Source: Candidatus Saccharimonadota bacterium
GTDB lineage: Bacteria > Patescibacteriota > Saccharimonadia > Saccharimonadales > Saccharimonadaceae
Direction of reading: 5' to 3'
NCBI GenBank assembly: GCA_017524405.1
Contig: JAFWSJ010000015.1
Span: 140,921 to 204,920 of the forward strand
Length of the DNA stretch: 64,000 bases
Both the position numbers and the translations under genes were made by a program. The notes under the pieces are model-generated. The model saw nothing but the letters and a program-made list of their open reading frames with translations. It did not search any database and was not told the DNA's origin. Below are positions 8,198 through 16,043 of the stretch, piece by piece (positions within the stretch are counted from its first letter, which is position 1; every line of letters begins with the position of its first letter).

Positions 8198-9841
8198 ATG
8201 AAACGCAAAAACCATTTTCGTTCAGTAGTCTCGCTTGCGAATACCAAGCTTTCGGTGCGCACTGCGGCGATTGTGATTGCTAGTTCGACTTTGATCTCTG
8301 CGCTTCTCGGCATCTTCCGCGATCGCTGGCTGAACTCTATGTATTACGATACGTACCCAGCTGGCCTCGACGCGTATACTGCCGCCTTTACCGTTCCTGA
8401 CTTCTTGTTCTTCATTATTACGTCGGGCGCGCTTGCGGTAACCTTTGTCCCGGTTTTCAATCAGCGTCTCGTCAATGGCAACAAAAAATCTGCTTGGGAA
8501 CTCAGTAAGAGTACGCTAAATTTCCTCGCGCTCCTTAGCTTCGTCGCATCGATTTTAATTATGATTTTTGCCGACCCGCTTGTCCGCTATGTCGTTGCAC
8601 CTGGCCTCAACGAATCGGCAATGTCTCTCGCGATTAACATGATGCGTGTGATTGCGATTAACCCGTTCTTGTTCTCAATCTCTACGGTGCTTTCGAGCAT
8701 GCAACAGGCAGTTGGGCGCTTTATCTTCTATTCGCTCGCGCCAGCGCTCTATAACGTTGGCATTATCGTTGGTATTCTTGTCTTCACGAATGGCATCAAT
8801 ATCTTCGGCATTCAAATCTTTGAAGGCGGCATCATGGGCGTCGCGCTCGGCGTCGTGTTTGGCGCTTTGCTCCAGCTTGCCGTCAGTATCATCGGCCTCG
8901 TCGGTCTTGGCTTCGACTACAATTTCAAAATTACTTGGAAAAACCAGGGTTTCCGCAAGGTACTGAAACTTTTGCCGTCACGTTCGGCAGATCAGGGCAT
9001 TGATTATGTTATGAGCATTATCAATACTAACCTTGCATCTCGTATGGGCGAGCAGTCAATCCGTGCATATCAGCAAGCCTCGTCGCTCCGCTCGATGCCT
9101 ATTAATCTTGTCGGCGTCGCAATCTCGACCGCATTCTTCCCGCGCCTTAGCGAGGAGGCTGGCCGTGGCGACGATGCTGCATTCCGGAAGACTTATCGTT
9201 CTGCGTTGAATACGATTATTCTCATCTCTATGCCGATTGCAATCATCGCGTTCTATACTCGCGGCTACGTCGTGAACTTCATTAAGAATGGTGGCGATCC
9301 GAAAATTGCCAGCGTTCTCGGCGCCTTCGTTATCGCAATTATCACGCAGTCGATGTATCACATTGTCGCGCGCGGTTTCTATGCCAAGCAAAACGCAAAG
9401 ACTCCGCTGATTATTTCCGTCGCAGCCTTCGCCGTTCAGATTGTGGCGGCCGTGTTGCTGAGCTCCTCGGGGTTTGGCCCAGAGGGCCTTGCTTATGCGA
9501 CCTCGATTTCTGCCGTCTTCGAAGTTGGTATGTTGCTCCTCATCCAGAACAAAAAGGGCAACAAACTAGTTGATCGCGAATTTTGGAAAACCTTTATTCG
9601 AATCGCAATTGCTGCGACCCTCGCCGGTATCGTGTCGTGGGTCATGACGAAGATTCTTCCGCTCCGCGAGTCAGACAATTCCTTCCTCGCAACCTTCCCG
9701 AAGTTCTGCGTAATCACTCTCGTAAGCCTTCTTATCTACATTATTTCTTGCTCGCTTCTGCGCATCGATGAGATCAAGCCGTTTACTGCTCGCGTCAAAA
9801 AGATTCTCTTCCGCAATATCAACGATAGTTCGAAAAATTAA
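8198..9841 (+). CDS. murJ: Lipid II flippase MurJ (MviN)
   Basis: 547 aa with about 14 hydrophobic helices. The segment LGIFRDRWLNSMYYDTYPAGLDAYTAAF-like near residues 38-65 and PDFLFFIITSGALAVTFVP match the MurJ N-terminus. It exports lipid II for peptidoglycan synthesis. The stop codon overlaps the convergent ruvB stop by 3 nt. The start has two possible inputs: AAGGAT as a weak SD, and TGTTATACT at 8181-8189, an extended -10 ending 8 nt before the ATG, which would give an additional leaderless transcript. Confidence 0.93.
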   Translation: MKRKNHFRSVVSLANTKLSVRTAAIVIASSTLISALLGIFRDRWLNSMYYDTYPAGLDAYTAAFTVPDFLFFIITSGALAVTFVPVFNQRLVNGNKKSAWELSKSTLNFLALLSFVASILIMIFADPLVRYVVAPGLNESAMSLAINMMRVIAINPFLFSISTVLSSMQQAVGRFIFYSLAPALYNVGIIVGILVFTNGINIFGIQIFEGGIMGVALGVVFGALLQLAVSIIGLVGLGFDYNFKITWKNQGFRKVLKLLPSRSADQGIDYVMSIINTNLASRMGEQSIRAYQQASSLRSMPINLVGVAISTAFFPRLSEEAGRGDDAAFRKTYRSALNTIILISMPIAIIAFYTRGYVVNFIKNGGDPKIASVLGAFVIAIITQSMYHIVARGFYAKQNAKTPLIISVAAFAVQIVAAVLLSSSGFGPEGLAYATSISAVFEVGMLLLIQNKKGNKLVDREFWKTFIRIAIAATLAGIVSWVMTKILPLRESDNSFLATFPKFCVITLVSLLIYIISCSLLRIDEIKPFTARVKKILFRNINDSSKN

Positions 9842-10839
9842 GCTTTGCCCAAGTGCTTCTTGGCGGCCTCAGTTACGACACGCCCTTTTGGCGTGCGCTG
9901 AATCATGCCAAGTTGCATGAGATATGGCTCGTAATAATCTTCAATCGTAGAAGCTTCGTCGCCAGTTAGAGCAGCGATAGTACTAAGACCAACTGGTCTG
10001 CTGCCGTAGCGATCGATCATCAAAGAAAGCATGTTGCGGTCGGCCGGATCAAGGCCGAGCTCATCGATTTCGAGTAGCTTCAAAGCGGCTTCCGTAATTG
10101 GCTTGTCGATGATGCCATCGCCGTTCACGTCGGCATAATCACGCACGCGCTTTAGCAAGCGGTTTGCGATGCGTGGCGTCAGGCGTGAGCGCTCCGCGAG
10201 CAGCTTTGCGGCGTCAGGTTCAATAGTTGTATTCAATAATTTTGCTGAACGCTCGATGATACTTTTTATATCATCGGGTGCATAATACTCGAGACGGAAG
10301 CTATGGCCAAAACGGTCGCGCAAAGGCCCTGCAATATTACCAGTCTGGGTGGTCGCACCGATCAAAGTAAAGTGCGGCAAATCTAGGCGCACACTCCTAC
10401 CGGCCGTGCCTTTTCCAATTACAATATCGAGTTTGTAATCTTCCATCGCGGAGTAGAGAATTTCCTCGACCGCGCGGCGCAAGCGATGGATCTCGTCGAT
10501 GAAAAGAATATCACCATCTGCAAGATTAGTGAGGATGCTAGCGAGGTCGCCTGGCTTTTCGATCGATGGGGCAGAGGTGGCGCGGAAGTTTGCGCCCATT
10601 TCGTGCGCAATCACGCCGGCCATTGTCGTCTTGCCAAGACCCGGAGGGCCGTAGAGCAAAATATGGTCAAGCACATCGCCGCGCTTCTTCGCTGCGTCGA
10701 TTGCTAGTTTCAAATTCGTCTTCAAATGCTTCTGGCCGATGTATTCGCTGAAGGTCGTCGGGCGCAAACTAAACTCAACGTTAGACTCTTCGTTATCGTC
10801 TTCGTGTAGGCTAGTATCAATCACTCTCTCAATTGCCAT
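9838..10839 (-). CDS. ruvB: Holliday junction branch migration ATPase RuvB
   Basis: 333 aa, normal length. Walker A GPPGLGKTT (about 65), Walker B LFIDEIHRL, sensor GATTQ, and the C-terminal winged helix ending in TPKGRVVTEAAKKHLG. It drives Holliday junction migration with RuvA, encoded at 13.6 kb. No SD precedes the ATG; TGGTATAAT on the minus strand ends exactly 6 nt upstream, so the transcript should begin at the start codon. Divergent from the rubrerythrin gene. Confidence 0.97.
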   Translation of the reverse strand: MAIERVIDTSLHEDDNEESNVEFSLRPTTFSEYIGQKHLKTNLKLAIDAAKKRGDVLDHILLYGPPGLGKTTMAGVIAHEMGANFRATSAPSIEKPGDLASILTNLADGDILFIDEIHRLRRAVEEILYSAMEDYKLDIVIGKGTAGRSVRLDLPHFTLIGATTQTGNIAGPLRDRFGHSFRLEYYAPDDIKSIIERSAKLLNTTIEPDAAKLLAERSRLTPRIANRLLKRVRDYADVNGDGIIDKPITEAALKLLEIDELGLDPADRNMLSLMIDRYGSRPVGLSTIAALTGDEASTIEDYYEPYLMQLGMIQRTPKGRVVTEAAKKHLGKA

Positions 10840-10845
10840 AGCTCT

Positions 10846-10876
10846 ATTATACCATCTGACGAAAAACTGCTAAAAT
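10846..10876. promoter_or_regulatory. Divergent promoters of ruvB and rubrerythrin
   Basis: Minus strand: TATAAT at 10851-10846 preceded by TGG, 6 nt before the ruvB ATG (leaderless). Plus strand: TGC plus TAAAAT at 10871-10876, followed by a 20-nt leader with a strong AGGAGG. One gene is predicted leaderless and its neighbour SD-led within 57 bp. Confidence 0.75.
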
Positions 10877-10896
10877 AGATAGAAACAGGAGGTTTT

Positions 10897-11436
10897 ATGG
10901 CAGAAATTAAAGGTACCAAAACAGAGCAAAACCTAAACGCCGCATTCGCAGGCGAGTCTCAGGCGCGCGTAAAATATCAGTTCTATGCAAGCAAAGCCAA
11001 AAAGGAAGGCTACGAGCAGATTTCTGCAATCTTCCAGGAAACTAGCGACAACGAAAAAGAGCATGCCAAAATTTGGTACAAGCTCCTTCATGACGGTGTT
11101 GCCGACACGATGACCAACCTCAAAGACGCCGCTGACGGCGAGAACTATGAGTATACCGACATGTATAAAAAATTCGCCGAGGACGCTCGCGAAGAAGGCT
11201 TCAATGAAATCGCTGAGCTCTTCGAAAAAGTTGGCGAAATTGAGAAGCATCACGAAGAGCGCTATCGCAAACTCATCGAAAATATCGAGAAAGGCATGGT
11301 TTTCAAAGGCGATGGCGTCACTGTTTGGAAGTGCCGCAACTGTGGCTACATCCATATTGGCGACTCGGCTCCAGAAAAGTGCCCAGTCTGCGACCACCCG
11401 CAATCCTACTTTGAAATCCAGGCCGTTAATTATTAA
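10897..11436 (+). CDS. rbr: Rubrerythrin
   Basis: 179 aa. The N-terminal ferritin-like four-helix domain has the paired Glu/His diiron ligands ([38 protein letters not shown]). The C-terminal rubredoxin domain has CRNCGY and CPVC at about 146-172. It reduces hydrogen peroxide in the cytoplasm of anaerobes and microaerophiles, using electrons from a reductase not seen here. SD AGGAGG at 10887-10892. Its TAA overlaps the next gene's ATG by one base (TAATG), so translation is probably coupled. Confidence 0.96.
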   Translation: MAEIKGTKTEQNLNAAFAGESQARVKYQFYASKAKKEGYEQISAIFQETSDNEKEHAKIWYKLLHDGVADTMTNLKDAADGENYEYTDMYKKFAEDAREEGFNEIAELFEKVGEIEKHHEERYRKLIENIEKGMVFKGDGVTVWKCRNCGYIHIGDSAPEKCPVCDHPQSYFEIQAVNY

Positions 11437-12176
11437 TGGCTAGACGTTATCGCGCGCATCGTATCGGGGCGGCTTTAGTAATTGCCTTGGCTTTTGCTGC
11501 ATTCCTTTTGCTAAACCCAAAAGCCTACGAAAAGGCAAGTCTGCTCTGGCTCGGCGAGAAACTTCCAGAATATCGACTTGAGCAGACGAAGGCCGATTCG
11601 CTACTTGCGAAAGACGTCCTCGAAAACCTCGCGGTCAAAGAAAAATACACCGACACGAAGTACTATCGAAAAGCCTTTTACGACAACTGGGGCTCAACCG
11701 CGAATGGCTGCAATACGCGCGAGGCGATTCTTGGACGAGATTTAAAAGATGTGGCATATAAACCAAATTCTTGCAAAGTGCAAACCGGCACGCTCAATGA
11801 TCCATATACGGGCAAAACAATCGAGTTTGTGCGCGGCCAAGACACTTCGAGCGTTGTTCAAATCGACCACGTTGTGGCACTCAGCAATGCATGGGCAAGC
11901 GGGGCAGCATTACTCGATAAAGATGCCCGTTATGATATTAGCCAGGATCCGTTAAACCTTCTTGCCGTTGATGGCCCAGCTAACCAAGAAAAATCCGACC
12001 AAGCTGCCGACACTTGGCTGCCGAGCAACGAAGCATTTCGCTGCCAATATGTGGCGCGCCAAATCTCCGTGAAATACAAATACAAACTCTGGGTTACGCC
12101 GGCCGAAAAACTCGCCATGCAAAAAGTCCTCGCCGACTGCCCAGACGAGCCTACTCGAGGACTAGAAAATCAGTAA
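11436..12176 (+). CDS. Exported/membrane-anchored HNH nuclease (DUF1524/GmrSD-C-like)
   Basis: 246 aa. Hydrophobic segment at about residues 11-27 after a basic start, then an extracytoplasmic domain with the order GCNTREAILGRDL, DPYTGKTIEF, VQIDHVVALSNAWASGA, DPLNLLAVDGPANQEKSDQ and WLPSN. This is the HNH layout of secreted actinobacterial nucleases: DH supplies the general base and a metal ligand, and the later Asn and Lys residues complete the site. Probable role: degrading external DNA for nucleotide scavenging or uptake. Coupled to rubrerythrin (TAATG). The 3' end overlaps rnhB-yraN by 26 nt, convergent. Confidence 0.8.
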   Translation: MARRYRAHRIGAALVIALAFAAFLLLNPKAYEKASLLWLGEKLPEYRLEQTKADSLLAKDVLENLAVKEKYTDTKYYRKAFYDNWGSTANGCNTREAILGRDLKDVAYKPNSCKVQTGTLNDPYTGKTIEFVRGQDTSSVVQIDHVVALSNAWASGAALLDKDARYDISQDPLNLLAVDGPANQEKSDQAADTWLPSNEAFRCQYVARQISVKYKYKLWVTPAEKLAMQKVLADCPDEPTRGLENQ

Positions 12177-13047
12177 CTTGGTAATTGTCGCCGCTAGCGG
12201 CAATCGCTGCGAGTCGTGCGGATTTATTTTGGAACTTCTTCAAATATAACTCTGCTGCGAAGCGCATTTGTTCTTGCTTCTTTTGCGTGATCGCATCGAG
12301 TCCGCCACCCATGCGGCGATATTTTACTTCCGTAAAATACAAAACATCGTCTTTTTCTGACACGATATCAATCTCGCACCATTTCGTCTTCCAGTTGCGT
12401 GCGCGGATTTTGTGGCCGAGGCCTTCGAGATATTTAGCGGCCGCGTCTTCGCCTCTATGGCCAGCATCTACATTGTGCGCTAGCTCGGCGACTGGGCGGA
12501 AGCTTTTGCGGTGTTCCTCGCAGGGGCCTAGATCTTCGAGCGCCGCGCGGTGCAGAGCAGTGCCGTAGCCAACATGCTTTTCAAAACCGTAGCCGGGGAA
12601 ACGCTCGGCTAGTTCAATCATATAGTTATCGCGCGCGACTTTTGCAATAATCGAGGCGGCAGAAACTTCTGGCACGAGTGCGTCGGCTTTTGGCAGAACT
12701 GAAACGTATTTGCCGAGCGGGGTATCGCTCAGGAAATTCACGGTACCATCAATAATAATTTCGTTAAACTCTGGCTTCTGTGCCTGCACAGCTTTTACGG
12801 CTTCGCGGCAAGCTTTGCGGAGGGCCGCGGAGAGTCCAAGCTCATCGAGCTCGGCTGCGGAAACCCAGCCCAGCCCGCAATAGGCCTTCTCGTGAATCTC
12901 GGCCGCTAGCTTCTCGCGGCGTTTCGCGGTCAACTTTTTGCTGTCGCTCAAACCTTCAATGGACTCGCGTAAAACACACGCGCCCACAACAAGAGGCCCC
13001 GCCCAGGGGCCTCTGCCAACTTCATCTATTCCTAGTAGCTTTTTCAA
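12151..13047 (-). CDS. rnhB: RNase HII-YraN fusion protein
   Basis: 298 aa. Residues 1 to about 185 are RNase HII: GIDEVGRGPWAGP (catalytic Asp-Glu), IIIDGTVNF and EVSAASIIAKVARD (further acidic ligands). Residues from about 190 are a YraN/UPF0102 nuclease-like domain: GEDAAAKYLEGLG, CEIDIVSEKDDVLYFTEVK, with the E-D-EVK nuclease core. The two proteins are normally separate neighbours. RNase HII removes misincorporated ribonucleotides; YraN is an uncharacterised Holliday-junction-resolvase-like fold. Start is TTG, 2 nt after the rplS stop, with only a weak GGAAG upstream, so translational coupling to rplS is likely. Confidence 0.93.
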   Translation of the reverse strand: MKKLLGIDEVGRGPWAGPLVVGACVLRESIEGLSDSKKLTAKRREKLAAEIHEKAYCGLGWVSAAELDELGLSAALRKACREAVKAVQAQKPEFNEIIIDGTVNFLSDTPLGKYVSVLPKADALVPEVSAASIIAKVARDNYMIELAERFPGYGFEKHVGYGTALHRAALEDLGPCEEHRKSFRPVAELAHNVDAGHRGEDAAAKYLEGLGHKIRARNWKTKWCEIDIVSEKDDVLYFTEVKYRRMGGGLDAITQKKQEQMRFAAELYLKKFQNKSARLAAIAASGDNYQVTDFLVLE

Positions 13048-13049
13048 GC

Positions 13050-13499
13050 TTAAGCTTCCGTTTTCTCTTCGGCTGGAGCCTCAGTCTCGGCTGGAGCTTC
13101 GACTGGTGCTTCTTCCTCAGCTGGGAGTTCGTTCACTGCATGGCGATCGAAATCCTTCTGAGAGAGGCGAGCGGACTTACCAGAACGCTCACGGAGGAAG
13201 CGGAGATTGTTGCGGCGAACCTTGCCACGGCGGACAATTTCGACCTTTTCTACGAGAGGGCTGTGCATGAGGAAGCTCTTCTCGACACCGACACCGCTCG
13301 TGACCTTGCGGACAACGATACGCTCAGTATGGGAAGCCTTGCGATCAACACGGATAACAGTACCTTCAAAAATCTGAATGCGGAACTTGTCACCTTCCTT
13401 AATTTTTTGCGACACACGCACCGTGTCGCCAGAACGCACGTCAATCACGGCCTTCTTTTTCTGTGCATCACCCACTTTTTTCAATAGTTCAAACGACAT
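13050..13499 (-). CDS. rplS: 50S ribosomal protein L19
   Basis: 149 aa starting MSFELLKKVGDAQKKK; the longer upstream frame was discarded because the SD AAAGGT sits 7 nt before this ATG and the L19 family begins here. Core motifs are SGDTVRVSQKIKEGDKFRIQ, EGTVIRVDR and VRRGKVRRNNLRFLRER. The last 30 residues are Glu/Ala/Pro-rich (EEEAPVEAPAETEAPAEE), an acidic tail missing from most L19. L19 lies at the 30S-50S interface. First gene of an rplS-rnhB/yraN operon. Confidence 0.95.
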   Translation of the reverse strand: MSFELLKKVGDAQKKKAVIDVRSGDTVRVSQKIKEGDKFRIQIFEGTVIRVDRKASHTERIVVRKVTSGVGVEKSFLMHSPLVEKVEIVRRGKVRRNNLRFLRERSGKSARLSQKDFDRHAVNELPAEEEAPVEAPAETEAPAEEKTEA

Positions 13500-13530
13500 A
13501 TATTTACCTTTAATATTAAAAACTTTCCTC

Positions 13531-13539
13531 ATTTTATCA
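13531..13539 (-). promoter_or_regulatory. rplS extended -10 promoter
   Basis: Minus-strand TGATAAAAT, about 30 nt before the rplS ATG, giving a short leader with an SD. Divergent from the ruvA promoter. Confidence 0.6.
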
Positions 13540-13571
13540 CATTTTTCACTGTTTGAAAAGGGTTTTATAGG

Positions 13572-13577
13572 TATAAT
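13572..13577 (+). promoter_or_regulatory. Leaderless ruvA promoter
   Basis: TATAAT ends 6 nt before the ruvA ATG at 13584, so the start codon should be at or next to +1. No SD is present. Confidence 0.75.
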
Positions 13578-13583
13578 ATAGGT

Positions 13584-14162
13584 ATGATCGCTCATATTAA
13601 AGGCATTTTGACCGAAAAATTCGACAACTCTGTAATTATTGACGTGAATGGCGTCGGCTACGAGGTGGCACTGAGCGCCATCGACTACGACCAGCTCAGT
13701 CTCGACGACGAGATAAAACTCTACACTTATCATCTTGTGCGCGAGCAGTCTGAGGAGCTTTTTGGCTTCACGAGCCTCGCCGCCAAGAAACTATTTGAAC
13801 TACTGATATCTGTTCAAGGCGTTGGCCCGAAGGCTGGCATGGCAATCTTAAGCCTCGCGCCAGCCGAAGAAGTCCGTAACGCCATTGCGAACGCCGATTC
13901 TGCCTATATCTCTAAGGCTAGCGGTGTCGGCAAAAAGTCCGCTGAGCGCGTTATTGTCGATCTTCGTGACAAGGTTGGCCTGCCGACCTATTATGGCCGC
14001 AAGTCTGATCCGGCCGCAGCGAAACCTGCCGAAAACGACGAGGCACTCGACGCGCTCATGGCGCTCGGCCTCACGCTCGCTGACGCAACCAAGGCGCTCG
14101 AAGGTGTCGACTCAACTCTCAGTGTCGAAGAGCGCATTCGCCAAGCGCTCAAAAATCGCTAA
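13584..14162 (+). CDS. ruvA: Holliday junction DNA-binding protein RuvA
   Basis: 192 aa. N-terminal OB domain (MIAHIKGILTEKF, VDVNGVGYEVALS-like), tandem helix-hairpin-helix motifs (VQGVGPKAGMAIL, ASGVGKKSAERVIVDLRDK), and a C-terminal three-helix domain (EALDALMALGLTLADATKAL) that contacts RuvB. It binds four-way junctions as a tetramer. Predicted leaderless. No terminator separates it from the small transcription unit that follows. Confidence 0.96.
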   Translation: MIAHIKGILTEKFDNSVIIDVNGVGYEVALSAIDYDQLSLDDEIKLYTYHLVREQSEELFGFTSLAAKKLFELLISVQGVGPKAGMAILSLAPAEEVRNAIANADSAYISKASGVGKKSAERVIVDLRDKVGLPTYYGRKSDPAAAKPAENDEALDALMALGLTLADATKALEGVDSTLSVEERIRQALKNR

Positions 14163-14172
14163 AAGTTTATGC

Positions 14173-14201
14173 TTGAATGGCCAAAAATCCTTTGCTACAA
14201 T
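14173..14201 (+). promoter_or_regulatory. Promoter of small RNA / micro-ORF unit
   Basis: TTGAAT at 14173-14178, exactly 17 bp, then TACAAT at 14196-14201 preceded by TGC. A near-consensus housekeeping promoter within an otherwise unannotated gap. Confidence 0.7.
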
Positions 14202-14331
14202 AATATACGTTGCTCTGGGAACGTGTGTTGTCCAACATGTTTGGGGAAATAGTCGTAAAGAGCGATGGCTCTGCTAGTTTTATGGGAAACTAATAAAAGA
14301 AGCGGGGCAAAATTACTAAGCAGGAGAAACC

Positions 14332-14403
14332 ATGAAAAAGCGTAACCGCAAGGGGACGCTCCAAGTGGATGTACTTCATTGGAATGAGTTCATTGAAGTA
14401 TAA
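14332..14403 (+). CDS. Micro-ORF, 23-residue basic peptide
   Basis: ATG to TAA, 23 aa, starting MKKRNRKGTLQVDVL and ending NEFIEV. The SD AGGAG is 5 nt upstream, and a terminator begins right after the stop. The first seven residues are strongly basic, the rest amphipathic. Too short for family assignment; it could be a leader peptide or a functional small protein. The ideal SD spacing and compact unit are the only evidence that it is translated. Confidence 0.5.
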   Translation: MKKRNRKGTLQVDVLHWNEFIEV

Positions 14404-14432
14404 AAATATCTGCCTCAAGGCAGATATTTTTT
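14404..14432. terminator. Terminator of the small unit, also serving the DsbA-like gene
   Basis: ATATCTGCC-TCAA-GGCAGATAT stem followed by T6. An A-run on the other side suits the convergent gene ending at 14439. Confidence 0.88.
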
Positions 14433-14438
14433 GTCAGC

Positions 14439-15170
14439 CTATTCTTCGCTCTTTGCTTTCGGCCCGGTTTCGATTCCGTTAGCCTTGAGCTCCTTATTGA
14501 TCATCTCTTCGATTAGGTCTTCGATCGGTTTTTCGGACTCCATGTTAGCGAGTTCGCCATTCACAAAAATTGATGGAGTGGCGTTAACTTTGTCGTTGTT
14601 TTTCCCGAGATTGCGGTCGAAATCGATTTTCTTTTGAATGTTGGTGCTACTAAGTTCGCTGACGAATTTTTCGACGTCGCCTTTGCCGTCGGTTATCTCC
14701 ACGAAATATGAAGAGAAGATGTCGGTGCGTTTCTGAGTGTCATAAATCGACTCCCACTCATTCTGGTTATCATAAAGCGTTTCGAGCATTTCCCAGTAAT
14801 AACCCTGTTCGCCCGCAGATTCTACGGCCGCACTAGCAGCGCGAGCGTTCTGATGATAGCTCAAAGGGAAGTGACGGAAGACGAACGCGACGCGATCGCC
14901 GTAATTCTCATATAGCTTATGCATTTTTGGCATCATCGAGCCGCAGCCTGGGCATTGCGGGTCGGCGTATTCAACGACGATGACTTTCGAATCGGCTTTG
15001 CCGCGTACGTGATCGCCAATATTGCCGTTTTCTTCCGAAGCCTCGATGATCGAGCGCGCATCAAATTTCGTATAGTCAGTCTTGTCATTGGAATTTAGTG
15101 ACGCCCACGCAATAAGTCCGCCAAATGCCGCCAAGATAATAATAATTGCTGCAACTGTAACTTTGTTCAT
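14439..15170 (-). CDS. Membrane-anchored DsbA-like thiol oxidoreductase
   Basis: 243 aa. N-terminal hydrophobic anchor (about 5-24), then a thioredoxin fold with the active site CPGC in ADPQCPGCGSMMPKM at about residue 75, and the cis-Pro loop ATPSIFVNG. The helical insert and EEMINKELKANG end match the Thioredoxin_4/DsbA group used by Gram-positive bacteria. It probably oxidises or isomerises disulfides in exported proteins; many exported proteins in this window contain several Cys. Minus-strand TGCTAAACT ends 6 nt before the ATG (leaderless). Divergent from tilS across 34 bp. Confidence 0.88.
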   Translation of the reverse strand: MNKVTVAAIIIILAAFGGLIAWASLNSNDKTDYTKFDARSIIEASEENGNIGDHVRGKADSKVIVVEYADPQCPGCGSMMPKMHKLYENYGDRVAFVFRHFPLSYHQNARAASAAVESAGEQGYYWEMLETLYDNQNEWESIYDTQKRTDIFSSYFVEITDGKGDVEKFVSELSSTNIQKKIDFDRNLGKNNDKVNATPSIFVNGELANMESEKPIEDLIEEMINKELKANGIETGPKAKSEE

Positions 15171-15176
15171 AAGGAT

Positions 15177-15198
15177 AGTTTAGCACAGATGGTATAAT
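15177..15198. promoter_or_regulatory. Compact divergent promoter, dsbA-like / tilS
   Basis: Minus strand TAAACT at 15182-15177 with TGC upstream; plus strand TATAAT at 15193-15198 with TGG upstream. Each hexamer ends exactly 6 nt before its own ATG. The full gap between start codons is 34 bp. Confidence 0.78.
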
Positions 15199-15204
15199 AC
15201 CATC

Positions 15205-16032
15205 ATGAAAATTTTGGCCGTTTCGGGTGGCATCGACTCTGTTGTTATGTTGCATTTTCTCCGAAATGACCCGGAGGTAATCATTGCGCATTTCGACCAT
15301 GGTATCCGCCCGAATTCAAAAGACGACCGCGTCTTCGTTGAGCGATTGGCAAAACAATACGGCAAACCGTTTTATTATGAACGCCAGGAACTAGGCGAGA
15401 ATTGCAGCGAGGCGACTGCGCGTGAGAAGCGCTATGAATTTCTAAACCGCATCGTGAAAGAGCACGATGGCAAAATCTACGTCGCGCATCATGCTGACGA
15501 CATTTTAGAATCGATCGCAATTAATGTCTTGCGCGGCACCGGTTGGCGTGGCCTTGCTCCTATGGCAAATCCGAATATTGAACGCCCGCTCATCGACTGG
15601 CCGAAGTCGAAAATCTATCGTTATGCCGCGGAGCACAATCTTAGCTTCCGCCAGGACCAGAGTAATACTGAGGGCGACTATCTCAGGAATCGTGTCCGCG
15701 AACAGCTCCGTTTCGCGAACGATGAGCAGAAGGCGAAGCTGCTAGAACTCTACAAAAAGCAGTGCAATTTGAAAATGGAAATCAATTTCATTTTGGACGG
15801 CCTGTCCGACAAAAATCGCTACCCGCGCGAGCTCGCTAAGCTAGACATCGCGGCCGAACTCCTCCGTAGTATCCTTGCGAACCAGGACGTTCGGCTCACG
15901 CGCCCGCAGCTCGATAATTGCAAAAAGGCAATTCTCGAATACGCTCCAGGCAAGCGTTTTAGCCTCGATCGCGATCATTTTCTCCTTATCGAGCGCTACT
16001 CCTTCCTTGTGGAAAACACCCAAGAATGCTAG
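15205..16032 (+). CDS. tilS: tRNA(Ile)-lysidine synthase TilS (short form)
   Basis: 275 aa. PP-loop ATP-binding motif SGGIDSVV at residues 7-14, followed by HFDHGIRP, EATAREKRYEFL, YVAHHADD and LRGTGWRGLAPM, all typical of TilS. It converts C34 of the tRNA-Ile(CAU) anticodon to lysidine so that AUA is read as Ile. Shorter than E. coli TilS, lacking the C-terminal domain. Predicted leaderless (TATAAT 6 nt before ATG). The product is essential where no tRNA-Ile(UAU) exists. Confidence 0.93.
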   Translation: MKILAVSGGIDSVVMLHFLRNDPEVIIAHFDHGIRPNSKDDRVFVERLAKQYGKPFYYERQELGENCSEATAREKRYEFLNRIVKEHDGKIYVAHHADDILESIAINVLRGTGWRGLAPMANPNIERPLIDWPKSKIYRYAAEHNLSFRQDQSNTEGDYLRNRVREQLRFANDEQKAKLLELYKKQCNLKMEINFILDGLSDKNRYPRELAKLDIAAELLRSILANQDVRLTRPQLDNCKKAILEYAPGKRFSLDRDHFLLIERYSFLVENTQEC

Positions 16033-16043
16033 AATAAAACTGC

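Larger units (their letters stand above)
14208..14432 (+). ncRNA. Structured transcript of about 225 nt carrying a micro-ORF
   Basis: The 276-bp gap between ruvA and the DsbA-like gene holds a complete transcription unit: promoter, structured 5' part, SD plus 23-codon ORF, terminator. Visible pairing includes GCTCT/AGAGC enclosing 14212-14262, GTGTTG/CAACAT inside it, and TAGTTT/AAACTA at about 14275-14293. No match to tmRNA, 6S, SRP or RNase P signatures was recognised. It may be a leader-regulated small protein gene or a dual-function RNA. Confidence 0.45.

Noticed and set aside
13500..13733. N-terminal extension of L19 (78 residues)
   Set aside because: It crosses the ruvA promoter and coding start and lacks similarity to L19; an SD precedes the shorter, family-typical start.
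14208..14432. tmRNA, 6S or SRP RNA in the ruvA-dsbA gap
   Set aside because: No tRNA-like ends with CCA, no long open-bubble hairpin, and no conserved SRP tetraloop motif.
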